A stretch of DNA of 64,000 bases from Deltaproteobacteria bacterium (GTDB lineage Bacteria > Myxococcota_A > Polyangia > Nannocystales > Nannocystaceae), in assembly GCA_016709225.1 (NCBI GenBank), contig JADJEE010000012.1:2213501-2277500 (forward strand), given 5' to 3'. Under the pieces are notes generated by a model. That model did not search any database. It saw nothing but the letters and a program-made list of their open reading frames with translations, and was not told the origin of the DNA. A program made the position numbers and the translations under genes. Positions 7,782-16,019 of the stretch are shown piece by piece; positions within the stretch are counted from its first letter, which is position 1, and every line of letters begins with the position of its first letter.

Positions 7782-9309
7782 ACAACGCCTCGAGCCGCAC
7801 CCAGCCCCAGACGTAGCGCCAGTCGTCGCGGTGGATGACGCGCAACACCGTGCCGAGCGCCGCAAAGGTGCCGAGCAGCAGCGCCGCCTCGCCGGCCAGC
7901 ATCCACGCCGCGGGCCCGCTCATCTGGCGCTTGAAGCCCCACGCGATCGCGGCGCCGACCAACGCGATGCCGACCACCCGCGCGTAGGCGCGTAGCGGCA
8001 GGATGTCGCCCATCGGCAGCCCCGAGGCCCGCGCGATGCTCCAGCTGTAGAACACGACGATCGGCACGAACGCGATCGCGGTGCCCATCGCCGGGCCCTC
8101 GAAGCCGACCCACCACAGCAGCGGCAGGCTGATCACGAGGTTCGCCACCAGCGACAGCACCGAGGCCTGGAAGACGTAGCCCGGGCGGCCTGCGGCCACG
8201 ATCACGGTGCCGAAGGCCGCCACGCGTCCGGCCGTGAGGATCGAGTACCAGCGCAGCACCGGCGCGGCACCGGCGTACTCGGGCGTGAACAGGATCTCGA
8301 CCAGCTCCTCGGCGGCGACCACGAACACCATCGCGATCGGCACCACCAGTAGCGAGACCTTCTCGATCGACCCGCGCCACAGCGCGATCGCCTCGCGCGG
8401 GAGCTTGTCGCGGAACATCGCCACCAGCTGGGGCGCCATCGCGGTGCCGACGATGTACGGTACGCGCGTGATGATCGGGATCTGCCACGCGCCGGCCTGA
8501 TACTCCGCGAAGTACACGTCGGCGAACGCGAGCATGATGAGGAAGCGGTCGAGGCTGTTGTTCAGCACCGCGACGACGTCGGTGAGCCCGAGCGGGAGAC
8601 CGAAGCGAATCATCTCGCGCAGCGAGGTCGGCGACGGCACCCGCTCGGCACCGCGATACAGCGAGCGCAGGCTCGCCAGCACCCACACACCCTGGGCCAC
8701 GCCGACCAGCACGAGGCACTGCGCGACCGTCCACGCGTCGCCACCGAGCGTGATGGGCACCAGGGTCGAGCACGACAGCGCCAGCGAGCGGAACACGCCG
8801 TAGGCCGCGGCGCCGCCTGGCCGGTGCTCGGCGACCAGCAGGTTGGGCAACACGCGACCGGGCAGATCACCGAGCGGCATCAGGGCGATGACCACGAGCG
8901 GACCGAGATCGACCGCAGCGTCGGAATCGACCGACGACAACATCGCGACCAGGTCGCTGCCCCAACGCCCGATGAACAGCAGCAACAGCCCCGCAGCGGC
9001 CCCCAACACCAGCAACGTGCGGCAGATCCGTCGCGCGATCGCGGCACGCTCGGCCAGCGGACGGCCGGGCAGGTGGTACATGACGGCCTGCGGAAAGCCG
9101 GTCGCGACCACCAGCGCGACCGTGTTGTAGACCAGCAGCAACGCGGTGAGCGTCGCAACATCCGCTTTGCCGAGCAGGCGCACGACCAACAGCGGCACCA
9201 CGATGTCCGCCAGCGTCGCGAGCACGTTGCCGAGCACGAGCACACCCGCCGCCTGCGAGGCGAGCTTGCCGGCGGATGGCGGCGGCGCGGCGGGAGACTC
9301 GGCGGTCAT
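7750..9309 (-). CDS. Wzx-like polysaccharide flippase (MOP superfamily)
   Basis: A 519-residue integral membrane protein with about 12-14 hydrophobic segments evenly spread. The first is ASQAAGVLVLGNVLATLADIVV, and the typical RLLGKADVATLTALLLVYNT loop follows. Its length and segment pattern match the polysaccharide/lipid-linked oligosaccharide exporters of the MOP (MATE/Wzx) superfamily, which move lipid-linked sugar units across the inner membrane. No glycosyltransferases or polymerase lie nearby, so its substrate pathway is elsewhere or it works alone. The last 32 bases overlap the convergent dehydrogenase gene. Confidence 0.82.
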   Translation of the reverse strand: MTAESPAAPPPSAGKLASQAAGVLVLGNVLATLADIVVPLLVVRLLGKADVATLTALLLVYNTVALVVATGFPQAVMYHLPGRPLAERAAIARRICRTLLVLGAAAGLLLLFIGRWGSDLVAMLSSVDSDAAVDLGPLVVIALMPLGDLPGRVLPNLLVAEHRPGGAAAYGVFRSLALSCSTLVPITLGGDAWTVAQCLVLVGVAQGVWVLASLRSLYRGAERVPSPTSLREMIRFGLPLGLTDVVAVLNNSLDRFLIMLAFADVYFAEYQAGAWQIPIITRVPYIVGTAMAPQLVAMFRDKLPREAIALWRGSIEKVSLLVVPIAMVFVVAAEELVEILFTPEYAGAAPVLRWYSILTAGRVAAFGTVIVAAGRPGYVFQASVLSLVANLVISLPLLWWVGFEGPAMGTAIAFVPIVVFYSWSIARASGLPMGDILPLRAYARVVGIALVGAAIAWGFKRQMSGPAAWMLAGEAALLLGTFAALGTVLRVIHRDDWRYVWGWVRLEALFKRRGAPPPP

Positions 9310-9436
9310 GCTGGGCGCACTCGGGCGATCCGACCGGGGTCGCGAACCCGCGCGCCGTAGGTATAGCGCAGCCCCGCGCGCCGCGGCTGCTCGCCCGTGC
9401 GACGTTCGCCACGCGTCGGCGACGCGCCGCCGTTCG

Positions 9437-10138
9437 TCACGCGGTGCTCGGCAGGTAGCCGGCGAGGTAGCGCTCGAGCATGCGCTTGGTCTCGGTGACG
9501 ATGGCCGCGGCGAGCGAAGGATCGGTCTCCCGCGCCAGCACCAGCATCATGGTCGCGACCGTGTTGACGACCATCGTCGCAACCACGCGGCGGGTCGCCT
9601 CGGGCAAGCTCGGGGCCCACGCGCCGAACAACGCCGCGGTCGCACCGATGAGCTCGCGCATCAGCGCCTGATCGGCCTCGGCGTACTCGCCGTACAGCTC
9701 GAGGTTGCGCCACACCGCCTGCATCACGGTGCTGCGGCCGTGCAATCCGACGAAGCCATCGATCACGCGCGCCAGCAGATCCGGCCACGGCGTCGCCAAC
9801 GCGTCGGCACCCACCAAGGTCGCATAGCCCGTGCTCGCCTCCAGCAGACACCGCTGCGCAATCTCGCGGAAGACGGCGTGCTTGTTGGGGAAGAACTGAT
9901 AGACCGAGCCGATCGAGGTGCCCGCACGCGCGGCGATGCCCTCCATCGTGGTGTCTGCGAAGCCGAAGCGCGCGAACGACTCGGCGGCCGCCTCCACGAT
10001 CCCCTCGAGGCGGCGTTGACTCCGCACCTGGGTCGGACGCCGCCGCGCCGGGCCCTCGACGACCGCCGCCGCACGGGCGCTTTTCCCCGTGGTCTTGGAG
10101 GCTTGGCGCTGTTTCGCCGGTGTGCTGCGAGGCGGCAA
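9437..10138 (-). CDS. TetR-family regulator (probable P450 repressor)
   Basis: A 233-residue TetR protein. About 40 basic N-terminal residues precede the helix-turn-helix (AAAESFARFGFADTTMEGIAARAGTSIGSVYQFFPNK, about 52-88). The C-terminal domain is of the TetR_C type with MMLVLARETDPSLAAAI. The start is an unusual TTG at 10138, because no ATG or GTG precedes the DNA-binding domain. On its strand a consensus -35 TTGACA (complement of 10170-10175) lies upstream and a palindrome sits in the spacer. It is divergent from a cytochrome P450 gene 39 bases away, which makes that gene and itself the likely targets. Confidence 0.88.
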   Translation of the reverse strand: MPPRSTPAKQRQASKTTGKSARAAAVVEGPARRRPTQVRSQRRLEGIVEAAAESFARFGFADTTMEGIAARAGTSIGSVYQFFPNKHAVFREIAQRCLLEASTGYATLVGADALATPWPDLLARVIDGFVGLHGRSTVMQAVWRNLELYGEYAEADQALMRELIGATAALFGAWAPSLPEATRRVVATMVVNTVATMMLVLARETDPSLAAAIVTETKRMLERYLAGYLPSTA

Positions 10139-10150
10139 CTTGCCAAAAAA

Positions 10151-10192
10151 TGAGGCTCGCCTCAGATATTGTCAAACATGAGGACGCCCTCA
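10151..10192. promoter_or_regulatory. Paired TetR operators overlapping divergent promoters
   Basis: Two similar palindromes lie 28 bases apart: TGAGGCTCGCCTCA at 10151-10164 (6-base arms) and TGAGGACGCCCTCA at 10179-10192 (5-base arms). A plus-strand TTGCCA (10140-10145) and GATATT (10165-10170) flank the first, and the second covers the P450 start codon. Minus-strand TTGACA is at 10175-10170. A bound TetR would block both promoters. The P450 ATG lies only seven bases after the -10 candidate, so its mRNA may be leaderless. Confidence 0.65.
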
Positions 10193-11563
10193 CATTTGGT
10201 CGAGCTCCCCGACACGCATGAGGGTCTGCCGCCCGGTCCCGGCGGCCTGCCGTGGAGCGGCCTCGCGCTGCTGCGCGACCCGCTCGGCAACCTGACGCAG
10301 GCCCACGCGCGCTACGGCGATGCGATGACGTTCCGCGTCGGCCCGCTGCGCTTCGTCGCGGTGGCCGACCCCGCGCTCGCGCAGCACGTGCTGGTTCGCA
10401 ACCATCGCAACTACGTCAAGAGTCGCAGCTACGCGGGACTCCGACTGGTGCTCGGCAACGGCCTGGTCACCAGCGAGGGCGAGGTGTGGCGACGGCAACG
10501 CAAGCTCGCGCAGCCGGCATTCCACCGCCAGCGCCTCGCCCGTCTCGCCGAGACCATGGCGACCTGCGTCGACGAGCGCATGGGCGAGTGGGCCGCCCGC
10601 AGCGACACCGCGATCGACATCCACGGCGAGATGATGCAGCTGACGCTGCGCATCGTCGCCCGCACGCTCTTCGGCACCGACCTCGCGGCCGACGGCGGCG
10701 ACGTGCTGGCGCAGCTCGGCCCCGCCGTCACCGAGGCCCTGCACAAAGCCGAGCAGTATGCAGAGTCGTTGATCCGCTTGCCGCTGTGGCTGCCGACCAG
10801 CTCCAACCGCCGCTTCGCCAAGGCCAAGAAGCTGCTCGACGGCATCGTGCACGGCATCATCGAACGCCGCCGCAGCGGCGGCGAGGCCCACGACGACGTG
10901 CTCGGCATGCTCATGTCTGCGACCGACGAGCACGACGGCGGCGGCATGGACGACGCACAGCTGCGCGACGAGGTGATGACGTTGTTCATGGCGGGGCACG
11001 AGACCATCGCGACCGCGAGCACATGGACGCTGCTGCTGCTGCACCAACACCCGGAGATCGCTGCGCGCGTGCGCGACGAGGCCCGCAGCGTGCTCGCGGG
11101 CCGCCCCCCGAGCTTCGACGACCTGCCGCGACTGCCGTACCTCGGCCAGGTCATCGACGAGTCGATGCGTCTCTACCCGCCGGTGTGGATCGTCGAGCGC
11201 CAGGCGCTCGCGGAGGATCAGCTGGGCCCGTGGCGCATCCCCAAGGACACCATCGTCGGGGTGTCGCCGTGGCTGATGCATCGCCACCCTGGGCTGTGGG
11301 ACGAGCCGCTGCGCTTCGACCCCGATCGCTTCGCACCCGAGCGCCTGCAGGAGCGCGCCAAGCTGGCCTACCTCCCCTTCGGCGCCGGCCCGCGGATCTG
11401 CATCGGCAACCACTTCGCGCTGATGGAGGCCAAGATCATCCTCGCGACGATCGTGCAGCGTTGGTCGATCTCGGTCGACGCGCCAGAGGCGGTGCGCTTC
11501 GATCCCAGCGTCACGCTGCGCCCAGCCGGCGGCTTGCCGGGTCGGCTGCACGCGCTGGCATGA
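10178..11563 (+). CDS. Cytochrome P450
   Basis: A 461-residue soluble P450 that uses an external electron donor. The proline-rich hinge HEGLPPGPGGLPW is at the N-terminus. The I-helix oxygen-binding AGHET is at 272-276, the K-helix ExxR is E328-R331, and the heme-thiolate loop FGAGPRICIG is at 401-410 with Cys408 as ligand. It inserts oxygen into an unidentified substrate. No ferredoxin or reductase gene is adjacent, so a remote redox partner is needed. The divergent TetR gene and paired palindromes imply ligand-induced expression. The start is taken as the ATG at 10178, although TTG at 10169 is in frame. Confidence 0.95.
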   Translation: MRTPSHLVELPDTHEGLPPGPGGLPWSGLALLRDPLGNLTQAHARYGDAMTFRVGPLRFVAVADPALAQHVLVRNHRNYVKSRSYAGLRLVLGNGLVTSEGEVWRRQRKLAQPAFHRQRLARLAETMATCVDERMGEWAARSDTAIDIHGEMMQLTLRIVARTLFGTDLAADGGDVLAQLGPAVTEALHKAEQYAESLIRLPLWLPTSSNRRFAKAKKLLDGIVHGIIERRRSGGEAHDDVLGMLMSATDEHDGGGMDDAQLRDEVMTLFMAGHETIATASTWTLLLLHQHPEIAARVRDEARSVLAGRPPSFDDLPRLPYLGQVIDESMRLYPPVWIVERQALAEDQLGPWRIPKDTIVGVSPWLMHRHPGLWDEPLRFDPDRFAPERLQERAKLAYLPFGAGPRICIGNHFALMEAKIILATIVQRWSISVDAPEAVRFDPSVTLRPAGGLPGRLHALA

Positions 11564-11569
11564 ACCCGC

Positions 11570-11592
11570 GCGCGCCGGCGAGACCGGCGCGC
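11570..11592. terminator. Bidirectional hairpin between P450 and dps
   Basis: Nine-base perfect arms (GCGCGCCGG at 11570-11578 and CCGGCGCGC at 11584-11592) with a 5-base loop lie between two convergent stop codons. No T-run follows on either side, so this is a GC-only hairpin of the kind often seen between convergent genes in high-GC genomes. Confidence 0.5.
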
Positions 11593-11616
11593 AAGCGGCC
11601 GTGAACCGAGCGCGTG

Positions 11617-12084
11617 CTACTCGAGCAGGCTCCGCAGCATCCACGCGGTCTTCTCGTGCACCTGCATGCGCTGCGTGAGCAGATCGCAGGTGGGCTGGTC
11701 GTTGGCGTCGGCCGCGGTCTGGAAGATCTCGCGGGCGGTGCGAGCCACGGTCTCGTGACCGTCGACCAGGCGACGAATCATGTCCTGCGCCTTGGGCACG
11801 CCGTCGTCCTCCTGGATCGCCGACAGCTTGGCGAACTGCGCGTAGGTGCCGGGCGCCGGCAGTCCGAGCGCACGGATGCGCTCCGCCACGAGGTCCACCG
11901 CGAGCGCGAGCTCGTTGTAGTGGGTCTCGAACATCAGATGCAGGGTCTGGAACATCGGGCCGGTGACGTTCCAGTGGAAGTTGTGGGTCTTGAGGTAGAG
12001 CGTGTACGTGTCCGCCAACACGCGCGCGAGGCCGTTGGCGATGGTCTCGCGCTTGGCCGCGTCGATGCCGATGTCGATGTTCAT
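11617..12084 (-). CDS. dps: Dps ferritin-like DNA-binding/iron-storage protein
   Basis: A 155-residue Dps protein of full family length. The ferroxidase signature is present: THNFHWNVTG (about 33-42), then H...ETHYNEL and AVDLVAERIRALG supplying the acidic ligands between subunits. Dps forms a 12-subunit shell that oxidises ferrous iron with peroxide and protects DNA in stress. A strong ribosome site (GGAGGATCACG) precedes the ATG. It lies 54 bases after the cydB stop on the same strand, so readthrough from cydB is possible. Linking a peroxide-protective protein with an oxygen-scavenging oxidase is sensible but not proven here. Confidence 0.95.
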   Translation of the reverse strand: MNIDIGIDAAKRETIANGLARVLADTYTLYLKTHNFHWNVTGPMFQTLHLMFETHYNELALAVDLVAERIRALGLPAPGTYAQFAKLSAIQEDDGVPKAQDMIRRLVDGHETVARTAREIFQTAADANDQPTCDLLTQRMQVHEKTAWMLRSLLE

Positions 12085-12138
12085 CGTGATCCTCCGGTGG
12101 GGTGTCCGATCTACCGCATTTTCGCGGCGATCTGACGC

Positions 12139-13155
12139 TCAATAGCTGTGCTCGTCGAGCTTCACCTTGCCGCGGAACACCCAATAGACGATGACCGTGT
12201 AGGTCGCGACCAGTGGCATGCCGACCACCGCGATGACGAGCATGCGCCCGAGCGTGCCTTCGGAGGCGGCCGCGCGGTGGATCTCGAGGCTATGGGCCGC
12301 ATCGATGCTCGAGTGCACGAGGTTCGGCGCCAACGCCACCGCGACGAGGCCCGTCAGCGCCGCGATCGTGCAGCACGACGACACGAACGCCGAGCCGGCG
12401 CGGCCCCGGTGGATTGCGCGGGGAATGTTGGCGATTGCGAGCACGTGCAGGACCACGAGGATCCACGCGACCGGCCAGCGCGAGAGCCCTGCGGTCGCGT
12501 GGGGGATCCCCAGCACCGCGCTGAGCGACACCGCCAGCCATGCGGCCAGGAACGCGACGAAGCTGCGCCACATCCAACCCACGGTGCGGCGCTGCAGTGC
12601 GCCCTCGGTCTTCAGGTGCAGGTAGATGCTGCCGTGCATCGCCGCGGTCGCGAGCGCGAGCACGCCGACCAGCAGCGGGAACGGCCGCACGAGATCGCCG
12701 AGTGTACCGACGAACTCTCGATCGGCGCCGATCGGTACCCCCTGCACCACGTTGCCGAGCAGCACGCCACCGACGAATGTCACCGTCGCGCTCGATGCGA
12801 AGAACGACGCGTCCCACCAGCGGCGCCATCCTCGACGATCGACCTTGCTGCGGAACTCCAGCGAGATCGCGCGACCGATCAACGCGAACAGGATCACCAT
12901 CACCGGCAGGTAGAAGCCGGAGAACAGCGTCGCGTAGGCCTCGGGGAAGGCCCCGAACAGCGCGCCGCCGAAGGTCACCAGCCACACCTCGTTGCCGTCC
13001 CACAGCGGCCCGATGCTGTTGAGCGCGAGCCGGCGCTCTTGCTCGTCGCGCAAGAACACGTGCAGGATGCCGACCCCGAAGTCGAAGCCGTCGAGGATCG
13101 CGTAGCCCATCAGCAGCACGCCGACGAGCGCGAACCACACCCACGCGAGATCCAT
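12139..13155 (-). CDS. cydB: Cytochrome bd ubiquinol oxidase subunit II
   Basis: A 338-residue membrane protein. The start MDLAWVWFALVGVLLMGYAILDGFDFGVG and the following WDGNEVWLVTFGGALFGAFP are diagnostic of CydB. Eight to nine hydrophobic helices follow. With CydA it forms the high-affinity quinol oxidase that reduces oxygen to water without proton pumping. A GGAGG ribosome site lies 8 bases before the ATG. It is unusual that cydA is not adjacent: the only cydA in view is about 34 kb away at 47.5 kb. No small CydX-like frame was found next to either gene. The preceding gene encodes a secreted lipoprotein, 36 bases upstream on the same strand. Confidence 0.97.
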   Translation of the reverse strand: MDLAWVWFALVGVLLMGYAILDGFDFGVGILHVFLRDEQERRLALNSIGPLWDGNEVWLVTFGGALFGAFPEAYATLFSGFYLPVMVILFALIGRAISLEFRSKVDRRGWRRWWDASFFASSATVTFVGGVLLGNVVQGVPIGADREFVGTLGDLVRPFPLLVGVLALATAAMHGSIYLHLKTEGALQRRTVGWMWRSFVAFLAAWLAVSLSAVLGIPHATAGLSRWPVAWILVVLHVLAIANIPRAIHRGRAGSAFVSSCCTIAALTGLVAVALAPNLVHSSIDAAHSLEIHRAAASEGTLGRMLVIAVVGMPLVATYTVIVYWVFRGKVKLDEHSY

Positions 13156-13191
13156 CAGGCACGCCTCCGGCCGGCGTGCGCGGTGCGTGGG

Positions 13192-13707
13192 CTAGACGCG
13201 GTTCCAGATCGCGAATTGATCCTCGACATCGGACAGCGGCATCGCCATGGTCGCGTAGCCGTCACCGAAGTAGATCACGTCGCAGACGAGATTGCAGCCG
13301 TTCGACTCGCAGTCCCCCGCCAGGGCGCAGGAGAGCTCGAGCTCCCAGCCCGCGCAGTCGAGCGGGGTCCACGGGGTCTCGCCGTCGGCCGCGGGCGCAC
13401 GCGCAGCGTTGCTCACGAGCCGCGCCTCGGCGCAGGTCAGGGACAGCGACAGCTCACCGTTGCCGCGGTGGAGCTCGCCCTCGACCTCGTAGTTGATGCC
13501 GTAGGTCTGCACGCCGCCGACGAACTCGACCTCGCCGAGCGTGCCCTCGAGGTCGTCTCGCAGCAGCATCACCGGGGCGCCCTGCGGCGCATCGGAGTCC
13601 CAGCCGCCGGCGAACCGGGTGGCCGTGACCCCTTGATCGCTGCTGTCGGATCCCTGGCAGCTCGGCATCGCAGCCGCGATCGCGAGGAGGAGTGTGGCTC
13701 GGCGCAT
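13192..13707 (-). CDS. Small secreted lipoprotein, unknown function
   Basis: A 171-residue protein. A short signal peptide with lipobox-like MPSC ends near residue 17, then QGSDSSDQG. The body is likely beta-rich, with acidic and Gly-containing strands and two cysteine pairs near the end (CALAGDCESNGCNLVC). No family is recognised. The ATG at 13707 begins the signal peptide; the open frame upstream is not signal-like. It is followed by cydB on the same strand after 36 bases, and preceded by a strong hairpin that probably ends transcription of the next gene upstream, so it may begin the cydB-dps unit. Confidence 0.7.
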   Translation of the reverse strand: MRRATLLLAIAAAMPSCQGSDSSDQGVTATRFAGGWDSDAPQGAPVMLLRDDLEGTLGEVEFVGGVQTYGINYEVEGELHRGNGELSLSLTCAEARLVSNAARAPAADGETPWTPLDCAGWELELSCALAGDCESNGCNLVCDVIYFGDGYATMAMPLSDVEDQFAIWNRV

Positions 13708-13801
13708 GGTCGTGATCCCGCGCCCGAGAGATCGGCGCGCAGCCCGGGATATCGCGGGGCCGCCATGGCCGGCAAATTCCCGGCGGATCCGGGCGGCTAC
13801 G

Positions 13802-13838
13802 CCGCAGGCGACGTACGAGCCGTGCACGTCGCCTGCGG
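13802..13838. terminator. Strong 13-base hairpin
   Basis: Perfect 13-base arms at 13802-13814 (CCGCAGGCGACGT) and 13826-13838 with an 11-base loop. The hairpin starts 10 bases after the stop of the large secreted protein gene on the minus strand and lies upstream of the next minus-strand gene. There is no T-run. It could terminate transcription or protect the mRNA 3' end. Confidence 0.55.
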
Positions 13839-13847
13839 GCGGGGACT

Positions 13848-15878
13848 TCACGGCCGCTGTTCGGCCGCGAGCACCTCGGCGAGCTGCCGCTCGGCCTTGC
13901 CGTCGGGCATCGACATCACGCCGATCGACACCTCCGGCGGCTCCGGCAGCGGGGACATGGGGTCGACGTCGCCACCACCCTCGGAGCACATGCAGTCGAA
14001 CCCACCTGCCCTGGCGAGTAGCGCGGTCTCCGGGCACATCGCATCGACACGCGCGAGATCCCCGAGCGGCGGGCCGCCCCACGTGTTGGTGCTCGAGCAC
14101 CCACAGTCGTCGTCCATGAACTGCCCGAGCGGACACGTCACGGGGGTCTTGCACTCGCTCCCGGTCGGTGCACCGCCGCCGAACTCCCCGCACATCTCGT
14201 CGGCGGCCGTCGAGTCGTGGTCGTCGGGCACGGGATGCGACTTGCGCGGATCCTCGCCGGGCTTGCGCTTGAACAACGCATCGAAGAACGCTCCGCGGTC
14301 GGCAAACCCATCCTTGGTCAGCACGCCCATGCTGAGGAGCTCCTGACACGCGGGGTTCTTCGGATCGAAGCCCCCGGGCTCGAGGCCGCCCGCCGCGTCA
14401 CCGCCGTCGGCTGCACCCGTGGCCTCACCTTCGTCACCCTCGCCACCGGTATCGCCACCACTGGCGCTCGTCGTGGTGCTGCTGCTCGACGTCGTGGTGC
14501 TGCTGCTCGTGGTGCTGCTGCTCGACGTCGTGGTGCTGCTGCTCGACGTCGTGGTGCTGCTGCTCGACGTGCTGCTGGTCGTTCCGCTGCTGCCGGGGCA
14601 ACCGCTGACGCACACGGGGTCGCCCGCCGCGTTGTTCTCACACTTTGCGCCCGGCTGATAGCACCCCGCCTCCCGCGCACGATCGATGTAGTCCATCCCG
14701 GTCGTCACCAGCTCGACCGCTTCGATCCATTTCTTCACCGCGTAGACGATCCCCTGTTGACCAGGGTTGGTGATCCAGCCCGACCCCGGGATCCAGCCCG
14801 TCGGATTGAGGGCCGGGCCGTCGGCGAGCGGATTTCCCTCATCCGTCGCAAGGCACTCCTGCATGGACGTCAGCAAGCCCATGCCGTCGGCGATCTCCTG
14901 CGCCATGCTCGCGGAGCAATCGTCTTCGGTGAATCCATCGAGCGGGCTGGTGCTACCCGACATCGCACCTCCGCTGGCGCGATTGTCACAATAGTCGCTC
15001 AGCCACGAGATCTCGTCTTCGCTGAAGCCATAGCTTCCCTGGAGTTCGTCTTGCAGCGGCGTCGCCCCGCCGGGCATCTTGCCGCCGCTCTCGGCGGCGA
15101 GCTGCTCGCACATTTCCTCGATCGTTCCCCAGCCGCCGGGCGTACCCGTGGCCGCACAGCTTCCGCCGGCAACGATGGAGGCCGGCGCAAGCACACCGCT
15201 CTTGTACGTCGGCCCCGCCAGGTCGCAGAGCGCGTCATTGACGAGCACGTCGCCCATGATCGTCGCAAGATCACTGCGTGCGATCACGTCGGCGTCGAGG
15301 CCGATCATCTGCTCCACCACCACGCGCGCAGCGGCTCCTCGAATCGCTCGCTCGGCGAGGTCGTTCCGGTACGCGACCCGGACGTGGACGCTGGGCGCAG
15401 GCTCGTCGGCGAACCACACGACATCACGCATGCGATTGGCGTTGGCCGCCGACACCGCGACCACGGCGGGATCACGCGACCATGCGGTGCAATCCTGGTA
15501 GCTGAGCAGCAGACCTTCGAGCCCATCGGCGCCCGCCTCTGCGACGTACTCGAGGAGGTCGTCTTGACGCACGGCGCACTCATCGGGCGTCAGGTAGCGC
15601 AGCACTGCGAGTTCTGCACGCGTCACACGGGCGTACGCCTTGCCGTCGCGAATCGCGTACGAGTGTTGAATTGCGGAGAACATCTCGCCTCCCGCGTAGC
15701 CCGTGCCACTGACCCACTCGGAATGGCGAGAGCGGAACTCCGCGAGCGCCGAGTTCGCGTTCACCGGATTCTCGGCAGCGTTGGCCTGCGGCACGAAGTA
15801 CGTGGAATCCGGTAGCTGCCCGACGGCGGCGACCAGCAATGGCGTGGCGATGCATGCGGTGATGAATGTGCGCTTCAT
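13848..15878 (-). CDS. Large secreted protein with Ser/Thr-repeat linker
   Basis: A 676-residue protein with a Sec signal peptide (MKRTFITACIATPLLVAAVGQLP, cleavage probably after QANA). The N-terminal 380 residues contain scattered cysteines. A linker of SSSTTT repeats follows (about residues 437-470), encoded by a tandem DNA repeat at 14470-14568. A Cys-rich C-terminal third comes last (CPLGQFMDDDCGCSSTN, CMCSEGGGD). No known domain was recognised; the linker and cysteines indicate an extracellular or surface protein with two folded parts. It stands alone between intergenic gaps of 141 bases on either side. Confidence 0.75.
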   Translation of the reverse strand: MKRTFITACIATPLLVAAVGQLPDSTYFVPQANAAENPVNANSALAEFRSRHSEWVSGTGYAGGEMFSAIQHSYAIRDGKAYARVTRAELAVLRYLTPDECAVRQDDLLEYVAEAGADGLEGLLLSYQDCTAWSRDPAVVAVSAANANRMRDVVWFADEPAPSVHVRVAYRNDLAERAIRGAAARVVVEQMIGLDADVIARSDLATIMGDVLVNDALCDLAGPTYKSGVLAPASIVAGGSCAATGTPGGWGTIEEMCEQLAAESGGKMPGGATPLQDELQGSYGFSEDEISWLSDYCDNRASGGAMSGSTSPLDGFTEDDCSASMAQEIADGMGLLTSMQECLATDEGNPLADGPALNPTGWIPGSGWITNPGQQGIVYAVKKWIEAVELVTTGMDYIDRAREAGCYQPGAKCENNAAGDPVCVSGCPGSSGTTSSTSSSSTTTSSSSTTTSSSSTTSSSTTTSSSSTTTSASGGDTGGEGDEGEATGAADGGDAAGGLEPGGFDPKNPACQELLSMGVLTKDGFADRGAFFDALFKRKPGEDPRKSHPVPDDHDSTAADEMCGEFGGGAPTGSECKTPVTCPLGQFMDDDCGCSSTNTWGGPPLGDLARVDAMCPETALLARAGGFDCMCSEGGGDVDPMSPLPEPPEVSIGVMSMPDGKAERQLAEVLAAEQRP
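14470..14568. repeat. In-gene tandem repeat encoding Ser/Thr linker
   Basis: Five head-to-tail units of 21, 18, 18, 21 and 21 bases built on GTCGTGGTGCTGCTGCTCGAC. On the coding (minus) strand they encode alternating Ser and Thr runs. All unit lengths are multiples of three, so copy number can change without breaking the frame. Confidence 0.85.
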
Positions 15879-16019
15879 GGCAGCGCCCGATTCATCAAGT
15901 TGCGTGCCAACCCGAACGCAACGCCGTCATCGTGGATTCATGTGAGGCGCTCGCACGACGCGTCGTGAGCCGCACAGCGGGACAGGTGCCGGTGTCCCCG
16001 GTGTCACCAGGGCGACGCC

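Noticed and set aside
12085..12138. CydX-like small gene beside cydB
   Set aside because: The 54-base gap between cydB and dps has no start plus hydrophobic frame, and the same is true after cydA.
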